From contig NZ_JOCA01000017.1 of the NCBI RefSeq assembly GCF_000718785.1, positions 1 through 64,000 on the forward strand: a stretch of DNA of 64,000 nt, written 5' to 3'. A program made the translations under genes and the position numbers. Numbering within the stretch: position 1 is the first letter of the stretch; the number at the start of each line of letters is the position of its first letter. The notes under the pieces were generated by a model, which made no database searches, had not been told where the DNA came from, and saw only the letters and a program-made list of their open reading frames with translations. Shown here piece after piece: positions 31,024-39,103 of the stretch. This DNA is from Streptomyces sp. NRRL WC-3626 (GTDB lineage Bacteria; Actinomycetota; Actinomycetes; Streptomycetales; Streptomycetaceae).

Positions 31024-32298
31024 TCAGCGGTTCTCGTCGACCCACTGGTCGATCGCCCCGGCCGCGTCGGCCGGGCTCGCCCCCGTGTACAGGCTCTGCG
31101 CGACCTCGGTGAACTTCGGGTTGAACCCGGTCACCGGCAGCCTGACGTTGCCCTGCCCCTCACCGACGGCCACCAGGGCCGGCGCCTCGTCGAGGACGCC
31201 CTGGATCTGCGCGTCGATCTCGGTCTGCTCCAGCCCGGAGTCCTTGCGGAACACCCCGTCGGAGCCGAGCTGTGCCTCGATCGCCTTCGGGTCGGTGACC
31301 AGGTACTCGACCAGCTGCTTGGCACCGTCCTCGTCGGCGACGCCCTTGCGGATCATGTACGGGTTGGCCATGGTGGCGCCCTGCGGGCCCGGGTGGGCCT
31401 GGCCGTCCGCCGCCGGAGGGGAGAACACGCCCACCTCGAAGGGCAGGTCCTTGGACTTGTTCAGCGTGGCGGCGAACCAGCTGCCGTTGGTGTAGAGCCC
31501 GACCTTGCCGGCGATGAAGTTGCCGTCCGCCTGCGAGGGGCTGAGCCCGACGTCGCTCTTGTTGATGTAGCCGGCCTCGATCCAGTCGGCGTACAGCTGG
31601 AACGCGGGCTTGTACGCGTCACCGACCGAGAGCTTCTCCTGGTCCACCGCGGTCTGCCACTTCGGGTGCAGCTGGTTCAGCGTCGGGTGGTAGATCTGCT
31701 GCAGCTGCAGGCCGGTCTGGTAGTCACCGGCGGTCTGCATCGGCGTGTAGCCGGCCTTCTTCAGATCGGCCAGATCCTCGGCCAGCTCGTCCCAGGTGGT
31801 GGGCGGCTCACTGATCCCGGCCTTCGCGAAGGCGCTCTTGTTGTAGAAGACGAGCGACTGCGTCTGGGTGCCGACGCCGACCGCGTAGTGCTCCTCACCC
31901 ATCGCGTACTCGTCGAACATGGGCGTGTCCTTCGCCCACGCCTCACCGCTGAGGTCGATCAGTTCGGGCGCCGTGTCGTCGTCCGGGAAGACCGACTGGA
32001 TGACGTCGGGCGCGGTGCCGGCGGCCAGCTGCTGAGGGAAGGACTCGGCGACGGACTTGCCGGTCGGACCCTCGATCCTCACCTTCAGCCCGGTCTTCTC
32101 CTCGAACGGCTCGACCAGCTTCTCCCAGTAGGCCTGGTCGAGGTTGTCGGTGAGGTTGACCAGCATCCGTATCTCGCCGTCCTCGCTCCCGGAGGAGCCG
32201 CTGCCCGACGAGCAGGCCGCCACGAGGAGCAGCGGAACCGCGGCGGCGAGCGCGGTACCGCGCACGGTGCGCCCTCTGTTGACTGACGTCATTGTCAT
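31024..32298 (-). CDS. Carbohydrate ABC transporter substrate-binding lipoprotein
   Basis: The ATG at 32298 follows a purine-rich GAGGAAAAGAG; a further ATG lies two codons on. The signal peptide ends in the lipobox VAAC, so the mature protein is lipid-anchored outside the membrane. The remaining about 400 residues form a family 1 solute-binding protein: DVIQSVFPDDD, GTQTQSLVFYNKSAFAKAGI, PPTTWDELAEDL and GLYTNGSWFAATL. It presents sugar to the two permeases encoded next. The Ser/Gly stretch after Cys is the usual tether. Only 44 bp separate it from the upstream gene, so it is probably on the same long transcript. Confidence 0.92.
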   Translation of the reverse strand: MTMTSVNRGRTVRGTALAAAVPLLLVAACSSGSGSSGSEDGEIRMLVNLTDNLDQAYWEKLVEPFEEKTGLKVRIEGPTGKSVAESFPQQLAAGTAPDVIQSVFPDDDTAPELIDLSGEAWAKDTPMFDEYAMGEEHYAVGVGTQTQSLVFYNKSAFAKAGISEPPTTWDELAEDLADLKKAGYTPMQTAGDYQTGLQLQQIYHPTLNQLHPKWQTAVDQEKLSVGDAYKPAFQLYADWIEAGYINKSDVGLSPSQADGNFIAGKVGLYTNGSWFAATLNKSKDLPFEVGVFSPPAADGQAHPGPQGATMANPYMIRKGVADEDGAKQLVEYLVTDPKAIEAQLGSDGVFRKDSGLEQTEIDAQIQGVLDEAPALVAVGEGQGNVRLPVTGFNPKFTEVAQSLYTGASPADAAGAIDQWVDENR

Positions 32299-32342
32299 CT
32301 CTCTTTTCCTCGAAGGGGGAAAGCCGGCGGTACGGTCACTCG

Positions 32343-33788
32343 TCACAGCCGCCCCCGGTAGGGCAGGGGGCCGACGGTGGTAATGTCGGTGGGCGCCTCG
32401 CCGCCGTCGACGCGGTGGATGCCTTCGCCGGAGACGAAGAACTCGGGAACGTCCGGGTAGCGCAGCTCCTCGGGCAGCGGTTCCCGGTCGGTCCAGGCGA
32501 AGAACTCGCGCGCGAAGACGGCCCGGTCCTTACGGCCGTACAGGTGCAGGTCACCGGCGGTCAGCGGGCTGCGGACACACCAGTGGACGCCGGACTCGGC
32601 CCAGAACGCGCGGTCGCTGACCAGCACCGACTGCCGCTCCCGGGGGGCGAGCACCCGGTCCCAGAAGCCGTCGCCGGGGCCCAGTTCGGCCATCAGGAAC
32701 AGCAGGTCGTGGGCGTGCCAGGCGGTACTGGGCGCGATGTCGGCCTCGTTGTGCCAGCCGCTCGCGGAGGCGAAGTAGCCGGCCGGGGTCTGGTAGCCGG
32801 CGTAGGTGGCGAGGCACGCCTCGGTGAAGGCCTCCAGCTCGGCGTCGGGGCCCTCGGCCAGCACCTCGTGGATGCCGTACAGGGTCAGGCCCATGCCGGC
32901 GATCAGCATCGGGGTGTCCGTCTTCAGCGCGCGCTCGCCCTTGACGTACCAGTAGCGGTGGTAGCGGACCGCGCCGGTCGCGTCGGTCCAGGCCGAGCGG
33001 GCCACATGCCGGCACAGCCGCCGCGCCTCGGCGAGCAGTTCCGGGTCGCCCTGGGCGCGGTAGCCGAGCACCAGGGGGACGATCATCAGGCCGTAGTACT
33101 CGGCCGGTTCGAGGATGCCGCCCTCGGCCCGGTCCCGCACGGTGCGGAAGGCGCCGGCGCTGTCCGCGTCGGGCACCCCCCGGTGGTGGAAGAGACGGAC
33201 CAGTTCGGCGAGGTCCTCGGGGATCTCGTCGGCGTACGTCGTGTCGTCGCTCAGCTCGGTGTAGAGCTGCTTGACCCAGACCCGGGCGTACTCCTGGTTG
33301 CAGGTGCCGTCCTCGCCGGGGCGGCCGCCGCCGTAGATCTCGCAGGCGTCCAGATTGCGCCGTACGGCCGCGAGCACGGCGGCCACCTCGTCGGCGGGCA
33401 GCAGATGGCCGGCGTGCCGCAGGGCGAGCAGCATGCCGAGGCTGCCGACCGCGTTGTGGATGAGACCGGTGGTCGCGGACTCGCCGACCTGGAAGCCGAT
33501 GTGCCGGTACTGGCCGTCGGGCTGTGTGGCGGCGGCCTGGTACCGCAGCAGCCTGCGCAGCAGGCCGACGCCCCGTTCGTCCGGCTGCCCGGCGAGGGCC
33601 TGGGCGTACGCGCCGACGGCCGGGCCCGCGAAGGTGGTGTGCCCGCTGGTGAAGTCGACGAAGCTCGCCGGGTTGGTGCCCCACACGCTGTGGTTGTGGA
33701 AGCCGTTGATCGCGCCCTCCTCCGTCACCCAGCTGTGCAGCCAGCCGGCCAGCGCGGCCGTGTCCGGCGTGGCGGTGCGGTGTTCCAT
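32343..33788 (-). CDS. Uncharacterised cytoplasmic protein, possible (alpha/alpha)6-barrel enzyme
   Basis: I do not recognise a named family. The 481-residue product has no signal peptide or membrane segment. It is rich in helix with regularly spaced aromatic and acidic motifs: GFHNHSVWGTNPASFVDFTSGHTTFAGPA-type segment (about 29-58), ESATTGLIHNAVGSLGMLLALRHAG (about 103-127), CNQEYARVWVKQLY (about 163-176), LEPAEYYGLMIVPLVLGYRAQGD (about 227-249) and ASGWHNEADIAPSTAWHAHDLLFLMAEL (about 345-372). Such repeated helix pairs with His, Glu and Asp clusters suggest an alpha-toroid glycosidase or lyase. It lies between the lactonase and the importer genes and is preceded by GGAAGGA. A role in cutting an imported fucose- or rhamnose-containing oligosaccharide is inference. 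Confidence 0.6.
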   Translation of the reverse strand: MEHRTATPDTAALAGWLHSWVTEEGAINGFHNHSVWGTNPASFVDFTSGHTTFAGPAVGAYAQALAGQPDERGVGLLRRLLRYQAAATQPDGQYRHIGFQVGESATTGLIHNAVGSLGMLLALRHAGHLLPADEVAAVLAAVRRNLDACEIYGGGRPGEDGTCNQEYARVWVKQLYTELSDDTTYADEIPEDLAELVRLFHHRGVPDADSAGAFRTVRDRAEGGILEPAEYYGLMIVPLVLGYRAQGDPELLAEARRLCRHVARSAWTDATGAVRYHRYWYVKGERALKTDTPMLIAGMGLTLYGIHEVLAEGPDAELEAFTEACLATYAGYQTPAGYFASASGWHNEADIAPSTAWHAHDLLFLMAELGPGDGFWDRVLAPRERQSVLVSDRAFWAESGVHWCVRSPLTAGDLHLYGRKDRAVFAREFFAWTDREPLPEELRYPDVPEFFVSGEGIHRVDGGEAPTDITTVGPLPYRGRL

Positions 33789-33808
33789 GACGTTCCTTCC
33801 GGAGCGGT

Positions 33809-34693
33809 TCACACGGCCGCTTCGCGTGCGGTGTCGAGCAGGGCGTCGTCGATGCGGTAGAAACGGGCGGCCGTCCCGCCGAGTACATCGGCCCGGTCGT
33901 CGGGCGCCAGCGGCGCGAGGAGTTCCCGGACGGCCTCCCAGGTGCGGGTGTAGCCCCCGGCCAGCACGGAGATCGGCCAGTCGCCGCCGTACATCAGCCG
34001 GTGCGGCCCGAACAGCTCCAGCGCGTCCTCGACGTACGGGCGCACCCCGTCGGTGGTCCAGGAGTCGAGGGCGCCGCGGGCGGAGTAGAGCCCGGAGACC
34101 TTGGCGTGCACCTGGGGGTGGCGTGCGGCGGCGGCGAGGAGCCCGCGCCAGCGGGCACGGTCCTCGGGGCCGCCGCCGACCGGCGGCTTGCCCAGATGGT
34201 CGACGACCAGCCGCAGTCCGGGATGCCGTGCCGCCAGCTCCGGTATGTGCGCCAGGGCCTCGGGCGACGAGGTGACGTAGTCGAAGGTGAGACCGTGCTC
34301 GGCCAGCAGGGCGAGCCCCCGGCCGACGTCGGGGCGGACGATCCAGTCCGGGTCGAACTTCTCGTGGATCAGGGCGCGTACCCCCACCGTGTGCGGGTCG
34401 CGGCGCAGTGCCGCGAGCCGGGTCGCGGCCCGGCCGGGATCGTCCAGCGGCAGCCAGGCGACCACGCCGACGATCTCCGGGTGCGCGGCGGCGGTCGCCA
34501 GCATGTGGTCGGTGTCCGCGTCGTGGTCGGCGGCCTGTACGAGGACGCCCGCGGTGACCCCGGCCGCGCGCAGCTTTGGCCGGGCGTCGGTGAACCGCAT
34601 CGCGCGGTCGATCGGCGACAGGGCGGGCCCCAGCCAGTCGTAGGGGGCGCGGGTCGGGTCCCAGACGTGCAGGTGGGCGTCGATGACGGTCAT
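33809..34693 (-). CDS. Aldonolactonase of the amidohydrolase (COG3618) family
   Basis: The 294-residue TIM-barrel product starts with the metal motif IDAHLHVWDP and has GVLVQAADHDADTDHML, LVVDHLGKP (about 162-170) and YGGDWPISVLAGGY (about 236-249). This is the family of L-fuconolactonase and L-rhamnono-gamma-lactonase, which open the lactone made by the aldose dehydrogenase to the free aldonate. The ATG overlaps the stop of that dehydrogenase gene (ATGA), which matches consecutive steps. Cytoplasmic. L-fucono-lactone is the preferred guess, from the GH141-like neighbours. Confidence 0.86.
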   Translation of the reverse strand: MTVIDAHLHVWDPTRAPYDWLGPALSPIDRAMRFTDARPKLRAAGVTAGVLVQAADHDADTDHMLATAAAHPEIVGVVAWLPLDDPGRAATRLAALRRDPHTVGVRALIHEKFDPDWIVRPDVGRGLALLAEHGLTFDYVTSSPEALAHIPELAARHPGLRLVVDHLGKPPVGGGPEDRARWRGLLAAAARHPQVHAKVSGLYSARGALDSWTTDGVRPYVEDALELFGPHRLMYGGDWPISVLAGGYTRTWEAVRELLAPLAPDDRADVLGGTAARFYRIDDALLDTAREAAV

Positions 34694-35700
34694 CCGAGTC
34701 TCCTGTCGGCACGTGCCCCGGGGCCGTCGGGCACCAGGTCCAGATCCGCCAGCTCGTCCCAGAGAGCGTCCGGTACGGCGGCCGCCAGGCGCCGCGCGTT
34801 GGTGCGGGACTGGCCGGCGTCGCGGGCGCCCAGTACCACGGACACGACCGAGGGGTGGCGCAGCGGATGGGCGATGGCGGCCTCCGGCAGGGTGACTCCG
34901 TGACGTTCGCAGACGTCCGCGATGGCGGCGGCGCGGTCGGTCAGCTCCCGGGAGGCGGGCAGATAGTCGTAGGTGGCGTCGGCCGGCGGGCGGGGCGCGG
35001 CCAGCAGTCCGGAGTTGTAGACGGCGGCGGCGACGACACCCACACCGCGCTCCTCGGCGAGCGGCAGCAACTCCTCCTGCGCGGAGTGGTCCAGGAGGGT
35101 GTGCCGGCCGGCCACCATGACGAGGTCGACGTCGCAGCGGCGGACGAACTCGGCGAGCATCGGGGCCTGGTTCATGCCCACCCCCACCGCCTTCACTAGC
35201 CCCTGCTCGCGCAGTTCGACGAGGGTGTCGACGCCGGTGGTGGAGGCCTCCTGCCAGTGGTCGTCGGGGTCGTGGAGGTAGACGACGTCGACATGGCCGA
35301 GACCGAGACGCTCCAGGCTGCCCTCGAAGGAGCGCAGGATGCCGTCCCTGCCGAAGTCCCAGGCCCGGCGGAACGCGGCCGGTACGGCGAATCCTCCGTC
35401 GTCCTGCCGGTGGGCGGTCTCCGGGCTGGGCACCAGCAGCCGGCCCACCTTGGTGGAGACGGTGAACTCGCCGCGCGGCCGGTGCGCGAGCGCGGCACCG
35501 AGTCGCCGTTCCGACAGCCCCAGTCCGTAGTGCGGGGCCGTGTCGAAGTAGCGGACGCCGCTGTCCCAGGCCGCGTCGACGGCACCTTGGGCGTCCTCGT
35601 CGCTGGTCGTCCGGGCGAGGTTGCCCAACTGGGCCGCGCCGAGGCCGAGTTCGGTCAGCCCGGGGCCGCGTGGAGACGTACGGGAACGCATCGGCCTCAC
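34690..35700 (-). CDS. Aldo/keto reductase, probable D-threo-aldose (L-fucose) 1-dehydrogenase
   Basis: The 336-residue product is an AKR barrel with the tetrad residues in YFDTAPHYG (Asp, Tyr; about 51-59), STKVG (Lys; about 82-86) and YLHDPDD (His; about 141-147). The sequence follows the D-threo-aldose 1-dehydrogenase branch, which oxidises L-fucose, D-arabinose and L-galactose at C1 to the lactone with NAD(P)+. GTG at 35700 overlaps the preceding stop; an ATG at 35691 is an alternative. It is the entry step of the pathway inside the cell, directly followed by the lactonase. Confidence 0.85.
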   Translation of the reverse strand: MRPMRSRTSPRGPGLTELGLGAAQLGNLARTTSDEDAQGAVDAAWDSGVRYFDTAPHYGLGLSERRLGAALAHRPRGEFTVSTKVGRLLVPSPETAHRQDDGGFAVPAAFRRAWDFGRDGILRSFEGSLERLGLGHVDVVYLHDPDDHWQEASTTGVDTLVELREQGLVKAVGVGMNQAPMLAEFVRRCDVDLVMVAGRHTLLDHSAQEELLPLAEERGVGVVAAAVYNSGLLAAPRPPADATYDYLPASRELTDRAAAIADVCERHGVTLPEAAIAHPLRHPSVVSVVLGARDAGQSRTNARRLAAAVPDALWDELADLDLVPDGPGARADRRLG

Positions 35701-36707
35701 CGCACCCTCGTACGCGCGGAGGCCGCGAGGTCCTCCGGGTGGGCGAACGGACGGCCCGACACGAACCGTTCCACCTCGTCGGTGACGGCGTCGCCGACGC
35801 GGCGCAGTTCACCGCCCAGGGAGCCGGCCAGGTGCGGGGTGAGCACGACGTTGTCCAGCGTCCACAACTCGCTGCCGGGATCGGGCGGTTCGGGGTCCGT
35901 GACGTCGAGTACGGCGTCGATGCGTCCCGTACGCAGTTCCGCGATCAGGGCGTCCTGGTCGACGACGGCGCCCCGCGCGGTGTTGATGAGGGTGGCGCCG
36001 TCCCGCATCGACGCGAGCCTGCGTGCGTCGATCTGGTGGCGCGTCTGCGGGGTGAGCGGCTGGTGCAGGGAGATCACCCGGCTGACGGCCATGAGTTCGT
36101 CGAGCGGGACCGGGCGGGCACCGAGCTCCCCGGCCTGTTCCGGAGTGAGGGTGGGGTCGTACAGGAGGACGTCGAGGTCGAAGGGGCGCAGCAGGCCGAG
36201 GACGGCGCGGCCCACGGTGGAGGCGCCGACGATGCCCACGGTCTGCCGGTAGTTGCCGTGGTCCGGCTGCGGGGCGAAGTGGTCCGGGACCTTCCGTGAT
36301 GCCCGGTAGGCGCGTTCGGTGAGGATGACCCGCTTGGTGGCGAGCAGGATCATCGCCAGGGTGTACTCGGCGACGGGACCGGAGTTCGCGGCGCGGGCGT
36401 TGGCCGCGACCACACCGCGGGCGGCGAGGCCCGCCGGGTCCTCCAGACAGGTGGCGGCGACCCCGCCCGCGTAGATCACGGCCCGCAGCCGGGGGAGCCG
36501 GGCGGCGCGGACGACGGGTGCCTCCCAGCCCGCGATGAGGATCTCCGCCCCGGCCAGCACCTCGCGTGACCGCTGCGAGTCCGGTTCGGCGACGACCAGT
36601 GCGGTGTCGATGTCGGTGGCACGCCGGAGCCGGTCCAGGGCGTCGGCGTCGAAGAGGGCGCCGGTCAGCCGCGGGTTCATGGCGAAGACGGCACGGGGTC
36701 GCGTCAC
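35697..36707 (-). CDS. D-isomer-specific 2-hydroxyacid dehydrogenase
   Basis: GTG at 36707 follows GGGAGAG and overlaps the dehydratase stop (GTGA). The 336-residue product has the NAD-binding VGIVGASTVGRAVLG motif (about 160-174), the Arg of NTARGAVVDQDAL (about 244-256), the Glu of VTDPEPP (about 273-279) and the catalytic His in LTPHLAGSLGGE. It interconverts a 2-keto acid and a D-2-hydroxy acid. The standard fucose route gives pyruvate and lactate, so the exact job here is unclear; it might reduce or recycle a keto acid formed on the way. It is firmly inside the operon, between dehydratase and aldose dehydrogenase. Confidence 0.86.
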   Translation of the reverse strand: MTRPRAVFAMNPRLTGALFDADALDRLRRATDIDTALVVAEPDSQRSREVLAGAEILIAGWEAPVVRAARLPRLRAVIYAGGVAATCLEDPAGLAARGVVAANARAANSGPVAEYTLAMILLATKRVILTERAYRASRKVPDHFAPQPDHGNYRQTVGIVGASTVGRAVLGLLRPFDLDVLLYDPTLTPEQAGELGARPVPLDELMAVSRVISLHQPLTPQTRHQIDARRLASMRDGATLINTARGAVVDQDALIAELRTGRIDAVLDVTDPEPPDPGSELWTLDNVVLTPHLAGSLGGELRRVGDAVTDEVERFVSGRPFAHPEDLAASARTRVR

Positions 36708-37897
36708 GGCGTGCTCTCCCTCTCTGTGCGTCCGATGGGGGAAGGACGGTGGGTGGCACCGGTTTCCGGTGTGAGGCGCAGGCCGGCGCTCCGGGGCCGT
36801 ACGTGCGGACCGTCGGGCCGGGTCCAGCCGGCGTCGGCGTCGGGTCCGGCGAAGGCCGGCTCGTCGACGGAGATGCCCAGACCGGGGGTGTCGCCGAGGA
36901 CGATGCCGCCGTCCGCGAGTACCTGGTCCACGGTGATACCCACCGGCATCCCGGTGTCCTGCACCTCGGTGGCGAGATGGTTGGGCACGGCGGCGGCCGC
37001 GTGGGCCAGCGGGTTGGCGTGGTAGCCGACGGGGCTGACCGGCAGGTCGTGGCCGTGGGCCAGCGTGGCGACCCGCAGGAAGTGGGTGATGCCCCAGACG
37101 CCCGCCGTCTGCACCACCTGCAGCGCGTCGGCGGCCAGCAGGGGACGGAACTGTTCGAGCCCCGTGAGGTTCTCGCCGGTGGCCACGGGGGTGCGGCCGG
37201 CCCGGGCCACGGCCCGGTTGCCCCGTACGTCCCAGCGCCGTACCGGCTCCTCGATCCAGGCGAGTTCGACCCGGTTCTCGATCCGGGCGAGCAGCCGGAC
37301 CGCCTGGTGCCTGCCCCAGGTCTCGTTGACGTCGAGCATCAGGGCGGGGGAGCGGGTGTTGCCGCGCAGTACGTCGGCGACCGCCTCCAGGCGCCCGATG
37401 TCGCGGTCCGTGTCGAGCCCGCCCTTGATCTTGGCGCCGGTGAAGCCGCGTCCGGCCCAGCCGGAGTAGAGCGCGACCAGTTCCTCGTCGCCGAGCGCGA
37501 TGTCGAGGCCCGACGCGTAGCCGGGCACGAAGCGGTCGGCGGCGCCGAGGGTGCGCCACAGCGGTTCGCCCGCCATCTTCGCCTTGAGGTCCCACAGCGC
37601 CATGTCGAACGCGCCGATGGTGCCGAAGACCGAGCCGGAGTGACCGCTCTTGAAGGTGTGGGCCAGCATCCGGTCGTAGAGCGCGGTGACCGCCCGCGGA
37701 TCCTGGCCCTCGACGGCGGGAAAGATCCGCGCGGCGTCGGTGTGGGTGCCCAGCCCCACCCCGGTGAGACCGCCGTCGGTCTCGACCAGCAGCACCGGAA
37801 CCTCGGTGACACCGCCGGTGACCACACCGTTGGCGTCTCCCACGGGGCGGCCCCACTGGTGCACCGTCCGGAGGCTCCGGTAACCGGTGATCTTCAT
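36704..37897 (-). CDS. Enolase-superfamily sugar-acid dehydratase, copy 2 (probable L-fuconate-type dehydratase)
   Basis: This is the first gene of the long leftward operon. The 397-residue product has K156-x-K158 (GAKIKGG), metal ligands D189 (LDVNE), E216 (WIEEP) and E242 (TGENL), and H293 in GYHAN after strand 7, giving a Lys/His pair as in mandelate-racemase-type dehydratases. It should convert the aldonate to 2-keto-3-deoxy acid. It is a close paralogue of the protein at 23200-24342 but about 17 residues longer at the C-terminus. GGGGGAG precedes the ATG. The upstream region holds an operator inside a large inverted repeat (38021-38069). It is not the roughly 440-residue FucD family, so the L-fuconate assignment is contextual. 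Confidence 0.86.
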   Translation of the reverse strand: MKITGYRSLRTVHQWGRPVGDANGVVTGGVTEVPVLLVETDGGLTGVGLGTHTDAARIFPAVEGQDPRAVTALYDRMLAHTFKSGHSGSVFGTIGAFDMALWDLKAKMAGEPLWRTLGAADRFVPGYASGLDIALGDEELVALYSGWAGRGFTGAKIKGGLDTDRDIGRLEAVADVLRGNTRSPALMLDVNETWGRHQAVRLLARIENRVELAWIEEPVRRWDVRGNRAVARAGRTPVATGENLTGLEQFRPLLAADALQVVQTAGVWGITHFLRVATLAHGHDLPVSPVGYHANPLAHAAAAVPNHLATEVQDTGMPVGITVDQVLADGGIVLGDTPGLGISVDEPAFAGPDADAGWTRPDGPHVRPRSAGLRLTPETGATHRPSPIGRTERESTP

Positions 37898-38020
37898 CTG
37901 CTCCCCCTCTGTGTGCTCGTTCGCGTCCCGTGCATGCGGCAGTGGTGGGGAGCGTGCCGGTGCATGCGTGGTGACGGGAGAACCGCGGGTGCGGCGGCTG
38001 TCGGGGCGGGACGTGTCACG

Positions 38021-38069
38021 CCCCCTCAACGCAGTCGTAACGTATCATACAAGTGATGAGTTGAGGGGG
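38021..38069. promoter_or_regulatory. GntR-type operator nested in a 10-bp inverted repeat, main operon promoter
   Basis: CCCCCTCAAC (38021-38030) and GTTGAGGGGG (38060-38069) are perfect arms around 29 nt that contain GTATCATAC (38042-38050), a 9-bp palindrome typical of FadR/GntR sites. It lies about 125 bp upstream of dehydratase copy 2 and just after the FAH-family hydrolase gene, so the hairpin may also end that gene's transcript. Confidence 0.6.
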
Positions 38070-38110
38070 TCGTGATCCGGGATTCCCGGGGCTTCTCGGG
38101 CCGGGCCGCG

Positions 38111-38962
38111 TCAGTCCGCGGCGAGTGTCTGGCGCTGGCGTCCCAGGCCCTCGATGTCGATCTCCATGACGTCGCCGGCCTTCAGGTACGGGAAGCGTCC
38201 GGAGAGCGCCACGCCCTCGGGGGTGCCCGTGTTGACCACATCTCCGGGGTCCAGGACGAGGTACTGGCTCAGGTCGTACACGAGCTGCGCCACGGAGAAG
38301 ATCATGTCCGCGGTGCCGGAGTCCTGCCGCGGCTCGCCGTTGACGAACGACCGCAGCCGGAGGTTCTGTACGTCGGGCACCTCGTCGGCGGGGACCAGGT
38401 GGGGGCCGAGGGGGTTGAAGGTCGCGGCGGACTTGCCCTTCGACCACTGGCCGCCGGAGTGCTCCAGCTGGAAGTCCCGCTCGGACACGTCGTTCGAGAC
38501 GGTGTAGCCGGCGACATGCCCGAGGGCCTGCTCGGGGGAGTCCAGGTACTGGGCCCGCTTGCCGATGACGACGGCGAGCTCGACCTCCCAGTCGGTCTTC
38601 ACCGAGCCGCGCGGGATCCGCACCTCGTCGTACGCGCCGACCACCGTGTTCGGCGGCTTGAAGAAGATCACCGGTCGGGTGGGCGGCTCGCTGCCGGACT
38701 CGGCGGCGTGTGCGGCGTAGTTCTGGCCGACGCAGACGACCACACCGGGCTTCGCCACCGGCGGGCCGACGCGCAGCCCTTCGGCGTCCAGTACGGGGAG
38801 GCCGCCCTCCGTCAGTGCCCGCCGGGTCCGCGCGATGCCGTCCGCCGCGAGGAACGCGCCGTCGATGTCGTGCGTGAGCGGGGTCAGGTCGCGGGTGACG
38901 CCCTGGTCGTCGATGACGGCGGGGCGTTCCCGGCCGGGCTCTCCGAGTCGTACGAGTCGCAT
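38111..38962 (-). CDS. FAH-family hydrolase, probable 2,4-diketo-3-deoxy-L-fuconate hydrolase
   Basis: The 283-residue product has the FAH fold of the small type: VVCVGQNYAAHAAES (about 74-88), PVIFFKPPNTVVG (about 97-109), DWEVELAVVIGK (about 124-135) with the metal-binding Glu pair and Asp, and GYTVSNDVSERDFQ (about 151-164). Bacterial 2,4-diketo-3-deoxy-fuconate/rhamnonate hydrolases are of this kind; they split the diketo acid to pyruvate and lactate. GGAAGG precedes the ATG. It is transcribed apart from the main operon, back to back with an IclR regulator. Acylpyruvase activity on another substrate is an alternative. Confidence 0.84.
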   Translation of the reverse strand: MRLVRLGEPGRERPAVIDDQGVTRDLTPLTHDIDGAFLAADGIARTRRALTEGGLPVLDAEGLRVGPPVAKPGVVVCVGQNYAAHAAESGSEPPTRPVIFFKPPNTVVGAYDEVRIPRGSVKTDWEVELAVVIGKRAQYLDSPEQALGHVAGYTVSNDVSERDFQLEHSGGQWSKGKSAATFNPLGPHLVPADEVPDVQNLRLRSFVNGEPRQDSGTADMIFSVAQLVYDLSQYLVLDPGDVVNTGTPEGVALSGRFPYLKAGDVMEIDIEGLGRQRQTLAAD

Positions 38963-39072
38963 GATGCGCCTTCCTGTGCGGGAGACCGAAATATCGAACG
39001 AATGTGCGTGCAAGGTGATATCCGCGGACAGTATCGGTGTACAGTCCGGCCAGTTGTCAATATGCTGCCGAT

Positions 39073-39090
39073 CTGTCAACTGGTTGACAG
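39073..39090. promoter_or_regulatory. 18-bp perfect palindrome before the second IclR gene
   Basis: CTGTCAAC and GTTGACAG flank TG, 14 bp before the ATG at 39104. A half-site TTGTCAA lies about 20 bp further upstream. IclR proteins often bind such repeats to control themselves and a divergent gene, here the FAH hydrolase. Confidence 0.65.
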
Positions 39091-39103
39091 TGAAGGGGAG
39101 GGC

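Noticed and set aside
38072..39103. Extension of the second IclR protein far upstream
   Set aside because: The frame is open but overlaps the FAH hydrolase in antisense. The ATG at 39104 has AGGGGAGG and gives normal family length.
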